Both the position numbers and the translations under genes were made by a program. 64,000 bases of DNA from an uncultured marine group I thaumarchaeote (GTDB lineage Archaea > Thermoproteota > Nitrososphaeria > Nitrososphaerales > Nitrosopumilaceae), in assembly GCA_902552015.1 (NCBI GenBank), contig CACDFH010000001.1, forward strand, positions 32,065 through 96,064, given 5' to 3'. The notes under the pieces were generated by a model. That model saw only the letters and a list, made by a program, of their open reading frames with translations, made no database searches and was not told the origin of the DNA. Shown here one piece after another: positions 49,980 to 59,095 of the stretch; the first letter of the stretch is position 1, and each line of letters opens with the position of its first letter.

Positions 49980-50903
49980 ATGTCTATGGAATCTGTAAAT
50001 TTTGTTATTTTGGGTGATCAAGAAATTGCAACTGATTTTGGAAAAAAAGGTACTTCTACTGATTTAACATTATTTGATAGAAAAGAATCTGAAAAAATTT
50101 ACACTTTTGTTACTCCAAACGGTTTTCCTGAAAAAATACAGCCATTATTCCAGGCAATTGCATTGGCCGAATATGTAATATTTCACGTAAATGCACTTGA
50201 CAAATTCACTGGTGAACAAATTATTGCATTAGATGCATTAGGGAAAAAAGATGGAATTCTTTCTCATTCATATGATGTTGATGAAGCAAGATTGGATTTG
50301 ATGATTAAGGGAACTGTACTTGAAGGATACAAAAAAGTTGAACAAGATAAAATTAAAGAAGAGTTGGTAAATTTTCCAACTGCAAAAAAAGATGGCGACA
50401 CAAGTATTGTAATTGATCATACATTTGATGTAAAAGGTGTAGGAACTGTAGCATTAGGAAAGGTTCTATCAGGAAAGATCACTCAGTATGACAAAATTCA
50501 GCATTATCCTTCTGAAATTGAAGCAATGGTAAAATCAATTCAGATGCACGATGACGATGTCAAAGAATCTATATCCCCTGCTCGTGTTGGTTTATCTCTC
50601 AAAAATATCAAACATGATGAGATTACACGTGGTGATGTACTATCTAATGATACATCAATCAAAACTGTAACTGAAATTACTATTGACTTTAAACAAAATC
50701 AATTTTTCAAGGCTACCTTGGCAGAAAATCAAATGTGTCTTGTAAGTGTAGGTCTTCAGATAAAGGCTGCAAAATTTGCATCCATTTCTCCAATGAAATT
50801 AACGTTTGAAAAACCAGTCATCGTAATGCCTGGAGATGTTTGTGTTTTACTAAAACCTGAATCTAACACTGTTCGTATAATTGGTAGCGGTGCTCCACAA
50901 TGA
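49980..50903 (+). CDS. EF-Tu/SelB-family paralog with degenerate G domain
   Basis: Domain II IDHTFDVKGVGTVALGKVLSGKITQYDKIQHYPSEIEAMVKSIQMHDDDVKESISPARVGLSLKNI; no canonical P-loop, DxxG or NKxD. Confidence 0.75.
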   Translation: MSMESVNFVILGDQEIATDFGKKGTSTDLTLFDRKESEKIYTFVTPNGFPEKIQPLFQAIALAEYVIFHVNALDKFTGEQIIALDALGKKDGILSHSYDVDEARLDLMIKGTVLEGYKKVEQDKIKEELVNFPTAKKDGDTSIVIDHTFDVKGVGTVALGKVLSGKITQYDKIQHYPSEIEAMVKSIQMHDDDVKESISPARVGLSLKNIKHDEITRGDVLSNDTSIKTVTEITIDFKQNQFFKATLAENQMCLVSVGLQIKAAKFASISPMKLTFEKPVIVMPGDVCVLLKPESNTVRIIGSGAPQ

Positions 50904-51019
50904 ATCCTGCCAGAGCATGTCCCATATGTCCTGATTGTGGTTCTAAAAAATTTGAAAGACTAGAAGGCGATGGCGTAAAGGTCCGATGTGCAAATTGTAA
51001 AAAAATCATCACTATCTAG
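50900..51019 (+). CDS. Zinc-ribbon microprotein (39 aa)
   Basis: MNPARACPICPDCGSKKFERLEGDGVKVRCANCKKIITI; ATGA overlap with previous gene. Confidence 0.65.
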   Translation: MNPARACPICPDCGSKKFERLEGDGVKVRCANCKKIITI

Positions 51020-51251
51020 ACAAACATTCTGATAAATCTTCATGAAATTTACTTGCTTGAAAATCATTTAGATTATCATCTCTATTTTCTAGTGCAAATT
51101 TCTCCATTTCATCACATGTCCATCCTTCCCAGATTCTAGGATTTGTAACATTTTTTTCAAACATGTTAATCCCTACAATACTCACAGGAACTACAATTGC
51201 AAAAATTACAATTATTAACATTTTTACAAACTTTGGATTATCTGTAATCAT
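51012..51251 (-). CDS. Small TM protein
   Basis: MITDNPKFVKMLIIVIFAIVVPVSIVGINMFEKN; chosen start avoids overlap with KARI promoter. Confidence 0.55.
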   Translation of the reverse strand: MITDNPKFVKMLIIVIFAIVVPVSIVGINMFEKNVTNPRIWEGWTCDEMEKFALENRDDNLNDFQASKFHEDLSECLSR

Positions 51252-51299
51252 GAATTTGATTATTGCATAGATTATATAGAATTGACTTTGAGTTTGAAT

Positions 51300-52298
51300 A
51301 TGGCAAAGACATGGAAAGATGAAGACATTAGTCTTGACCCTATCAAAGACCAAACTATTGCAGTAATTGGATATGGTATCCAAGGAGATGCACAGGCAAA
51401 CAATATGAAAGATTCAGGCCTGAAAGTTATTGTCGGTCTAAGAGAAGGTAGTCCAACTTGGAATAAAGCAAAAGAAGATGGTCATCAGGTTATGTCAGTT
51501 GCCGATGCCACAAAACAGGCAGACATTGTTCACATTTTACTTCCAGATATGGTTCAGGCCAAAGTGTACAAAGAAGAAATTGGTCCAAACCTTTCAGAAG
51601 GAAATGCATTATCATTTTCACATGCGGCAGCAATTTACTGGAAATGGATTGACGCACCAGAAAATGTTGATCTAATTATGGTTGCACCAAAAGGTCCTGG
51701 CTCTAAAGTAAGAGAGACGTACCTACAAAACTTTGGAACTCCATCAATTGTTGCAGTAGAGCAAGACAAGACAGGTAAAGCATGGGATAGAACATTAGGA
51801 ATTGCAAAAGCAATTGGTAGTGCACGTGCTGGACTAATTCAAACAACATTCAAAGAAGAAGTTGAAACTGACTGGTTTGGAGAACAAGCAGATTTGTGTG
51901 GTGGTTCTGCATCAATGGTAGTTAACGCATTTGAAACATTAGTAGAAGCAGGTTATCAGCCAGAAATTGCATACTTTGAGGTATTACACGAATTAAAATT
52001 AATTGTAGATATGATTCAAAGATACGGTATTAACGGAATGTGGAGACGTGTCTCTGAAACTGCAAGATATGGAGGACTCACAAGAGGTCCAATGGTTATG
52101 ACATCAGATACAAAAGAAAACATGAAAAAAGTTCTAACAATGATTCAAGACGGAACATTCAACAAAGAATGGATTGATAATTATCAAAATGAAGGTAAGG
52201 CTGCATTTGATAAATACATGAAAGATTTGGATGGTCATCAAATCGAAACTGTAGGAAAACAGATGAGAAAAATGATGTGGCCTGACTCTACTGAATAA
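51300..52298 (+). CDS. ilvC: Ketol-acid reductoisomerase
   Basis: IAVIGYGIQGDAQANNMKDSGLKVIVGLREGS; FGEQADLCGG. Confidence 0.95.
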   Translation: MAKTWKDEDISLDPIKDQTIAVIGYGIQGDAQANNMKDSGLKVIVGLREGSPTWNKAKEDGHQVMSVADATKQADIVHILLPDMVQAKVYKEEIGPNLSEGNALSFSHAAAIYWKWIDAPENVDLIMVAPKGPGSKVRETYLQNFGTPSIVAVEQDKTGKAWDRTLGIAKAIGSARAGLIQTTFKEEVETDWFGEQADLCGGSASMVVNAFETLVEAGYQPEIAYFEVLHELKLIVDMIQRYGINGMWRRVSETARYGGLTRGPMVMTSDTKENMKKVLTMIQDGTFNKEWIDNYQNEGKAAFDKYMKDLDGHQIETVGKQMRKMMWPDSTE

Positions 52299-52301
52299 AA
52301 A

Positions 52302-52724
52302 TTATAATTTTCTTAGTTTTGAAACGCCTTTTGTTATGTGGTCTATGATTATATCTAATGATGTTCCTGGACCAAAGTTTCCTGAAACTCCTGCTTTTTC
52401 TAATGCCTTTTTGTCCTCTTCAGGAATTACTCCTCCGCCTACAACTAGCACGTCTTTGATCTTTTTCTTTTTCAGTTCTTTTACAACTCTTGGAAACAAT
52501 GTTCCGTGAGCTCCATTTAACAAACTTAGGGCAACGGCATCTGCATCTTCGTCTTCGACAATTTGTGCAATTCTATCTGGTGTGGCAAATAATCCTGAAT
52601 AGATTACCTCCATTCCTGCATCTCTAAATGCTCTACATAGAACTAATGCGCCTCTATCATGACCATCTAAGCCTAATTTTGCAACTAGAATCTTGACGCG
52701 TCGTGACTGTGCCTTTTGCTTCAT
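52302..52724 (-). CDS. Methylmalonyl-CoA mutase B12-binding (small/C-terminal) subunit
   Basis: KILVAKLGLDGHDRGALVLCRAFRDAGMEVIYSGLFATPDRI (DxHxxG). Confidence 0.94.
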   Translation of the reverse strand: MKQKAQSRRVKILVAKLGLDGHDRGALVLCRAFRDAGMEVIYSGLFATPDRIAQIVEDEDADAVALSLLNGAHGTLFPRVVKELKKKKIKDVLVVGGGVIPEEDKKALEKAGVSGNFGPGTSLDIIIDHITKGVSKLRKL

Positions 52725-52800
52725 GATTTAATTCTTAAAATTTGGCTTTAAAATCTTTCTTTAATCTAAGATTTTTAATCAAGGACTGAGACCGTTGTGT

Positions 52801-53718
52801 ATGGCGTTACTTCCAGATTTAAAAAAGGCAAAGAGAGGGGCAATTGCAAAAGCCATCTCAATAATGGAAAATGACCCCGAAGAGGCACGTAAGTTAATAA
52901 AAAAAATCTACAAAGTTTCTGGTAAATCAATTGTAATAGGCATAACAGGTCCTGCAGGTGCAGGAAAATCATCTTTGATAAACAGACTGTCCATGGAATT
53001 GAAAAAATTAAAACTAAAGCCTGCTGTTTTGGCTGTAGATCCTACCAGTCATGTCACAGGCGGTGCAATTTTAGGAGACCGTGTTAGAATGACTGAGTCA
53101 ACTGATACTGGTACATACATTCGAAGTATCGCATCTCGTGGGGCAACAGGTGCCATTGCACATTCTGTGAGAAACAGTTTACGAGTACTAGAATATGCAG
53201 GATTTAATCCAATCATAATTGAAAGTGTTGGTGCAGGACAAACTGAAGTTGATATTTCAAAAATTGCAGATATTACCGTTGTTACATTCAATCCCCATAC
53301 TGGAGATAGTATCCAAACAATCAAAGCAGGAATTACCGAAATTGGTGACATCTATTTGGTAAACAAAAGTGATTTAGACGGAGCAACGCAATTGTTTCAG
53401 GCATTGCAAGATTTCATTGGAACTGCTGAAGAAGAGGCTGTAATCCTAAAAACATCTGCAAAGAAAAACAAGGGAATCAAAGAATTAGCATCAAAACTTA
53501 AAGAATTAATGAAGCAAAAAACCAAGGATAAAAAAGATTCAGAAAAATATCGTCTAGAATCTGAGTTGGAAGATATTATTTTAAATAACGTTAGACAGGA
53601 AATTTCAACAATGATTGGCAAAAGTAAGTCCTTTTCATCTTATCTCAAAAAAGTTCAAGACAAAAAAATAGATCCGTTTGAGGCAGCAGACAAGCTGACA
53701 AAAAATTTCATAAAGTGA
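52801..53718 (+). CDS. meaB: MeaB/ArgK-type GTPase chaperone of methylmalonyl-CoA mutase
   Basis: GITGPAGAGKSSLINRL; AVDPTSHVTGGAILGDRVRM; ESVGAGQTEVDI. Confidence 0.94.
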   Translation: MALLPDLKKAKRGAIAKAISIMENDPEEARKLIKKIYKVSGKSIVIGITGPAGAGKSSLINRLSMELKKLKLKPAVLAVDPTSHVTGGAILGDRVRMTESTDTGTYIRSIASRGATGAIAHSVRNSLRVLEYAGFNPIIIESVGAGQTEVDISKIADITVVTFNPHTGDSIQTIKAGITEIGDIYLVNKSDLDGATQLFQALQDFIGTAEEEAVILKTSAKKNKGIKELASKLKELMKQKTKDKKDSEKYRLESELEDIILNNVRQEISTMIGKSKSFSSYLKKVQDKKIDPFEAADKLTKNFIK

Positions 53719-53724
53719 TAAAAT

Positions 53725-55323
53725 ATGGCAACAAAAAAGAAAACAAAACCTGCACCAAAAGAGTACGTAACTGACTCTAGTATTCCGATTAAACCATTTT
53801 ACCAAAAATCTACAAAAAAGCGACCTAAAGAAGAACCAGGAAAATTCCCATTTACACGAGGAATTCATCAAGGAATGTATCGTGATAGATTTTGGACGAT
53901 GCGTCAGTATGCTGGCTTTGGTGACGCTGCTCAAAGTAACAAACGATACAAGTTCATGTTGGAAAAAGGACAAACCGGAATTTCTATGGCATTTGATTTA
54001 CCAACTCAAATTGGTCATGATCCTGATGCTCCACAAGCAGAAGGTGAAGTAGGAAAAGTTGGTGTATCTATTTCATCACTCAAAGACATGCAAACTGTAT
54101 TCAACGGAATTGAATTAGGAAAAGTTTCTACATCTATGACAATTAACGCAACGGCCTCCACATTACTTGCATACTACATTGCAGTAGGACAATCCCAAGG
54201 ATTTTCAAGTAAACAACTACGTGGAACAACACAAAATGATATACTAAAAGAATACATTGCAAGAAACACCTACATCTATCCTCCAGAACCTTCCATGAGA
54301 ATAATTGGTGATATGATTGGATATTGTGCCACTGAAGTTCCACAATGGTATCCTGTTTCAATTTCTGGCTATCATATTAGAGAAGCTGGTTCAAATGCAG
54401 TACAAGAAATTGCATTCACCATTGCAAATGCTATACAATACATAGAAACCTGTCTTGCCCAAGGACTAAAAATTGATGAATTTGCTCCAAGATTATCATT
54501 TTTCTTCTGTTGCACCATTGAATTCTTTGAAGAGATTGCAAAATTCAGAGTTGCAAGAAAGGTTTATGCAAAAATCCTAAAAGAAAGATTCCACGCAAAG
54601 AATGAAAAATCATTACAGTTAAAATTCCATACTCAAACAAGTGGTGAATCATTAACTGCACAACAACCTGACAACAATATTGTTCGTGTTGCAATGCAAA
54701 CAATGGCTGCCGTTTTAGGAGGAACACAATCACTCCATACAAATTCCCGAGATGAGGCATTAGCACTTCCAACCGAAGAATCTGCAAAAATTGCATTAAG
54801 AACTCAACAGATTGTTGCATCTGAATCTGGTATTACAAAAACAGTAGACCCAATGGCAGGCTCACATTATTTGGAAGAACTATGCGATGAGATTGAAGAA
54901 CAAACTTGGGCATATCTTAAAAAAATTGATAAAATGGGCGGTTCACTCAAAGCAATTGAAAAAGGATTCTTCCAAGCTGAGATAAGACAAAATGCATATC
55001 GTATCAAAAAAGAAGTAGATGATTCCTCACGAGTTTTAGTCGGCGTCAACAAATTTGTTGATGAGGTTGAGGCAAAACAAAAACTACTCAGAATTGACGA
55101 TTCTCTAGGAAGAAAGCAGGAAAAAGCTATCAAAGCATTAAGAAAATCACGTGATAATAAAAAAACAAACAATGCCTTATCAAAATTACAGGCTGCAGCA
55201 GATACAGACCAAAATTTGATGCCATTCATTGTAGATTCAGTCAAGACGTATGCTACAACTGGAGAAATTAGTAATACATTACGAGAAGTATTTGGCGAGT
55301 ATAGGCCAAAAGAGGTATTCTAA
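53725..55323 (+). CDS. Methylmalonyl-CoA mutase large subunit
   Basis: MRQYAGFGDAAQSNKRYKFMLEKGQTGISMAFDLPTQIGHDPD; GGTQSLHTNSRDEALALPTEESAKIALRTQQI. Confidence 0.95.
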   Translation: MATKKKTKPAPKEYVTDSSIPIKPFYQKSTKKRPKEEPGKFPFTRGIHQGMYRDRFWTMRQYAGFGDAAQSNKRYKFMLEKGQTGISMAFDLPTQIGHDPDAPQAEGEVGKVGVSISSLKDMQTVFNGIELGKVSTSMTINATASTLLAYYIAVGQSQGFSSKQLRGTTQNDILKEYIARNTYIYPPEPSMRIIGDMIGYCATEVPQWYPVSISGYHIREAGSNAVQEIAFTIANAIQYIETCLAQGLKIDEFAPRLSFFFCCTIEFFEEIAKFRVARKVYAKILKERFHAKNEKSLQLKFHTQTSGESLTAQQPDNNIVRVAMQTMAAVLGGTQSLHTNSRDEALALPTEESAKIALRTQQIVASESGITKTVDPMAGSHYLEELCDEIEEQTWAYLKKIDKMGGSLKAIEKGFFQAEIRQNAYRIKKEVDDSSRVLVGVNKFVDEVEAKQKLLRIDDSLGRKQEKAIKALRKSRDNKKTNNALSKLQAAADTDQNLMPFIVDSVKTYATTGEISNTLREVFGEYRPKEVF

Positions 55324-55719
55324 ATGAAAATTGATCATATCGCAATTGCTGTAAATGATGTTGAAGCATCTGCCAAAGTGTACCAAAAAGCACTAGGAAT
55401 TGATGAAATTGAATTTGAAACTGTAGAAACTGAAGGAGTTAAGGTTGCCATTATTCCTATGGAAAATGGACGAATTGAATTAATGCAACCAACCAAAGAT
55501 GATAGTCCAATCAAAAAATTTCTTGATAAAAAAGGTCCAGGCTTACACCACATGGCTTTGGAAACTGATAACATTGATGGTGAAGTTGAACGTATGGAAG
55601 GCTGTGGAGTTCAATTCTTAGGTAAGGTTCGTCCAGGTTCTGCCGGAACAAAAGTTACATTCATTCATCCAAAATCTTTGGAAGGTGTTTTGGCTGAATT
55701 ATGTTCACATCCAAAATAA
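55324..55719 (+). CDS. mce: Methylmalonyl-CoA epimerase
   Basis: MKIDHIAIAVNDVEASAKVYQKALGI; GPGLHHMALETDNI. Confidence 0.93.
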   Translation: MKIDHIAIAVNDVEASAKVYQKALGIDEIEFETVETEGVKVAIIPMENGRIELMQPTKDDSPIKKFLDKKGPGLHHMALETDNIDGEVERMEGCGVQFLGKVRPGSAGTKVTFIHPKSLEGVLAELCSHPK

Positions 55720-55734
55720 AAGAGGAAATAGAAA

Positions 55735-56340
55735 ATGGACACTTTTGATGCAATTAAAACAAGACGTGCAATAAAAAAATTTGACAACACCTACAAAATG
55801 AGTGATGAGCAAGTACAATCTTTGATGAAACTTACTTTGCTTTCTCCTACTAGCTATAATCAGCAAAACTGGAGATTTGTCACTGTAACTGATCAAAAAG
55901 TAAAAGAACAAATCCATGTTGCTGCTCGTAATCAGGCCCAGCCATTAGACGGTTCTTTAGTAATCCTACTCTGTGGAAACATGAATGCTTGGAAAGACGA
56001 TCCTATGAGATATTGGAAAAACCATCCTCTTGAAAAACAAGAGCATGTACGAGATGCAATGCACAAAAAATATTCGGACAGTCCTCAAAATAGAAGAGAT
56101 GAGGCAATGCGTTCATGTGGATTTGCTGCACAAACCATCATGCTTGCTGCAAAACAAATGGGTCTTGACTCTTGCCCTATGGTTGGTTTTGAATATGATG
56201 AGATGGCAAAGATCATCAATCTTCCATCAGACCATATCATCGTAATGATGATTGTCGTTGGAAAGGCAGCTTCTCCTGCAGCAGAACGTGGTGGACAATT
56301 ATCATTAGATGAAGTAGTTTTTGAAAACAAATTCAATTAA
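55735..56340 (+). CDS. Nitroreductase family protein
   Basis: DAIKTRRAIKKFDNTYKMSDEQVQSLMKLTLLSPTSYNQQNWRFV. Confidence 0.9.
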   Translation: MDTFDAIKTRRAIKKFDNTYKMSDEQVQSLMKLTLLSPTSYNQQNWRFVTVTDQKVKEQIHVAARNQAQPLDGSLVILLCGNMNAWKDDPMRYWKNHPLEKQEHVRDAMHKKYSDSPQNRRDEAMRSCGFAAQTIMLAAKQMGLDSCPMVGFEYDEMAKIINLPSDHIIVMMIVVGKAASPAAERGGQLSLDEVVFENKFN

Positions 56341-56397
56341 TCCTTCAAAACATCTACCATGAATTTTTAAATTGAACATTTTCTCAATTCTTGTATG

Positions 56398-56481
56398 AAT
56401 GACAAACAGGTAATGGGGGTCGTAGTTGTATTAATCAGCATAATTGGTCTCTTTCTAGGCGTAACCAACTTTTTTGGCTAG
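56398..56481 (+). CDS. Single-TM microprotein (27 aa)
   Basis: MNDKQVMGVVVVLISIIGLFLGVTNFFG. Confidence 0.4.
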   Translation, partial: NDKQVMGVVVVLISIIGLFLGVTNFFG

Positions 56482-56522
56482 TTCAAAAATTGTTAAATCT
56501 ATCAAACTGCCAAAAATAGTAC

Positions 56523-56777
56523 TTGAATCTGTATTTTATTGCACTATTTGTATTGGTAATTGCTATTGCGCCAGGTACTGTATTTGCAGAAACCGTAATG
56601 GATAAGGATGTATTTGCTCCTGGGGCTCAATTTGATTCTAAACCTCTAGATGAGGCTCAGCAAGAAGAAGAGGATTTGACTCAAATTTGGACATATGCAG
56701 TAATCGCTGTAATAGGCATGATTATTGCAAGAATTGCATTTCAGGTTGTTAAGAAAAGAATGTCTAGGTCTACCTAG
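56523..56777 (+). CDS. Small exported/TM protein
   Basis: Signal peptide and C-terminal TM. Confidence 0.6.
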   Translation: MNLYFIALFVLVIAIAPGTVFAETVMDKDVFAPGAQFDSKPLDEAQQEEEDLTQIWTYAVIAVIGMIIARIAFQVVKKRMSRST

Positions 56778-57336
56778 TCAGTTTGTTAAAACAATCTGCA
56801 CATAAATCGTCTCTAGTAGTCATTCCACGTGGTAATTTGAAATTAAATTTTCTTACATCTGAAACTGAAAATTTTTGCATGAATCTTTTTAGCTCTTTTT
56901 TACATTTGTAGCATAGGTGTTTTCCTTCTAAAAGGAATCTCAAATTTAATCTGCTAAGAGTTGGTAAATCTGTCACTCCAAAAAACACCATCATGTTTAC
57001 CATGTATGGGTTTTCTGTGATAATTTGATCAAGTTGTGCTCTTTCCCCAGCTATCGCTAAATCAATCATTTCTCTCCATTTATCTCGAAGAATTTCTAGA
57101 TATTCTTCTATCTTTTCGTCCCCTTTTCCTGTTAATTCTATGATTAATTTTTTTTGTCCAAACAGACCTGTGCTGGAACTTGATCTTATCAATTCACTGT
57201 TGTCTAAAATATCTAAAATTTTCACTAGCTCATCTTTTTTTAAATTAACTCCATTTTTTATTCCGCCAAACGTTGTGATGCCTTTTTTTACAGCACCCAT
57301 TACCTTGAGGTCATTGGTATCTAATTCCACAAACAA
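56770..57336 (-). CDS. Hypothetical protein with C-terminal Cys pairs
   Basis: LCYKCKKEL and DLCADCFNKL pairs; N-terminal HTH-like region. Confidence 0.65.
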   Translation of the reverse strand: MFVELDTNDLKVMGAVKKGITTFGGIKNGVNLKKDELVKILDILDNSELIRSSSSTGLFGQKKLIIELTGKGDEKIEEYLEILRDKWREMIDLAIAGERAQLDQIITENPYMVNMMVFFGVTDLPTLSRLNLRFLLEGKHLCYKCKKELKRFMQKFSVSDVRKFNFKLPRGMTTRDDLCADCFNKLTR

Positions 57337-57347
57337 ATAGAATACTA

Positions 57348-57488
57348 CTATCTTAAAACTTCAGCGGCAAATTCGGTTGCAGCCACGGCTTTTCCTATCA
57401 AGGAGCCAACTAAAATTGTTAAACCTATTGACATCCATAATGTTGGTTGAATGTCGTATGGTCTTGCTGCTTTCTCAAATCTTGACAT
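57348..57488 (-). CDS. Small TM protein (46 aa)
   Basis: MSRFEKAARPYDIQPTLWMSIGLTILVGSLIGKAVAATEFAAEVLR. Confidence 0.55.
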   Translation of the reverse strand: MSRFEKAARPYDIQPTLWMSIGLTILVGSLIGKAVAATEFAAEVLR

Positions 57489-57607
57489 ATGTCTGAAATT
57501 ATTTATATACAAAATTTAACCGACACGCACTTTGATGACTAGTTCTAATTTTTTTATTCTAAAATTTGAAACAACAAGCCTAAGTAGTTGTAGTTAGCAC
57601 TATTCCC

Positions 57608-58468
57608 ATGGAAAATTTTGATTCTAGTATAATTGAGCCAATTGAAATGAGAATGGTAAAACCATCTCCATTTGAAGTTCGTCATAAAATTGATAAAAAA
57701 TCTTCAGAATTTCGTTCTCTTGTAAAAAGCATCTCTGAACATGGACTTTTACAGCCAATTTTAGTCAGACCTGTATCTCATGGATTTGAAATTGTTGCAG
57801 GATATCGTAGATTTGAAGCGTGCCGTTCTCTACGATGGAGACATATTCAATCAAAAATTCGAGAATTAAGTGACAAACAAACCTATGAAATTCAACTGAC
57901 TGAGAATATCCAAAGACAATCTTTTACTCCTCTTGAAGAGGCAGAAGCCTTCAAAAAATACGTTGATGATTTTGGCTGGGGAGGTGTTTCAGAATTGGCC
58001 AGTAAAATTGAAAAAAGTGAGGAATATGTATCTCATAGAATTCAGCTATTGAAACTCCCATCTAATGCAAAAAAGCAACTTATGCAAAATATGATTTCTG
58101 TTAGCCAAAGTTTAGAACTTTTGGGTGTGCCTTCAGATGAGCAGGCTGAAATGACTAGACGAATATATGATGAAAAACTTACAGTAAAACAGATTCGTTC
58201 TATCAAAAAAGCAAAAGCATCTAAGAAGGATGTATTGGAAACAAAAAAAGAGCAATCTCATAAAATCACCAAAAAAACAAAACTTGGTCTGAAGATGGCA
58301 TTAACTAGAATTGATTCTGTTGCCAATGAGGCTCATACCATTTCTGATCCTAAGATACGTAGTGAAGTTGTCACATACATGATGGACTTGAGATACAAAT
58401 TACATGAATTATTGGACGAAACTATCCATTTTGAAAGAGTAACTCTAAAGAAAAATCTTAAAATTTAA
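57608..58468 (+). CDS. ParB/Spo0J-like protein
   Basis: VKSISEHGLLQPILVRPVSHGFEIVAGYRRFEACRSL and LTENIQRQSFTPLEEAEAF; central HTH. Confidence 0.87.
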   Translation: MENFDSSIIEPIEMRMVKPSPFEVRHKIDKKSSEFRSLVKSISEHGLLQPILVRPVSHGFEIVAGYRRFEACRSLRWRHIQSKIRELSDKQTYEIQLTENIQRQSFTPLEEAEAFKKYVDDFGWGGVSELASKIEKSEEYVSHRIQLLKLPSNAKKQLMQNMISVSQSLELLGVPSDEQAEMTRRIYDEKLTVKQIRSIKKAKASKKDVLETKKEQSHKITKKTKLGLKMALTRIDSVANEAHTISDPKIRSEVVTYMMDLRYKLHELLDETIHFERVTLKKNLKI

Positions 58469-58998
58469 AGAAATGGCGGCATCCATTCTTTGAGAAATTC
58501 TTTGTGTTCTTTTTCGGTATATGAAAGGGCGTGTAATGAGACCTCTTTTGTTGGGGCGAAATCATACACTTGATATGTCTGAATAATATCTCCAAATAGA
58601 TTTCTGAAAATATCTGTCTCCTCGTCTGCTATTTCGACAGATGGAAATGCTCTGATTGTAATCCAATCTAATCCTCCTTTGGTACTTCCAGAAAATACAA
58701 CAAATGGTGCATCTGTTAGATATTTCTTCAAACTTTCAGTTCTCTTTTTTAGAGATTGAGATACCTTGAATGTAATTAGTGTAGTTCTAATAATTCTCTG
58801 TGGTAATTTTGTTGGGTTTATTGTAATTGAATATCCTGTTATAATTCCCTCTTCAGTTAATTTTGAAATTCTTGATTCAATTTCCTCTTGAGTAATACTA
58901 TGTCCAAATCCTTTCAGAAAATCCCATATTTCTGCTGAATCTTGTCTTGAATCCTTTGACAATGTTGAGATAATTAATTCGTCAATTTCGTCTGTCAT
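58465..58998 (-). CDS. Lrp/AsnC family transcriptional regulator
   Basis: DELIISTLSKDSRQDSAEIWDFLKGFGHSITQEEIESRISKLTEEGIITGYSITINPTKL. Confidence 0.82.
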   Translation of the reverse strand: MTDEIDELIISTLSKDSRQDSAEIWDFLKGFGHSITQEEIESRISKLTEEGIITGYSITINPTKLPQRIIRTTLITFKVSQSLKKRTESLKKYLTDAPFVVFSGSTKGGLDWITIRAFPSVEIADEETDIFRNLFGDIIQTYQVYDFAPTKEVSLHALSYTEKEHKEFLKEWMPPFL

Positions 58999-59095
58999 GA
59001 TGCTGATTTAGCGTTTCAGAATATGTAAGGGTTTCAGTTAGTTCATGCCTAATTAGCACTATGAGTTTAAATAATAATCGTGTCATGTTTAGTGA

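Noticed and set aside
56398-56481. Candidate CbtB for the CbtA-like gene
   Set aside because: Only 27 aa, lacks the His-rich motif, and is 21 kb away
57571-57591. ACAAC-N11-GTTGT inverted repeat before parB as a parS site
   Set aside because: Arms of only 5 bp and no similarity to known parS
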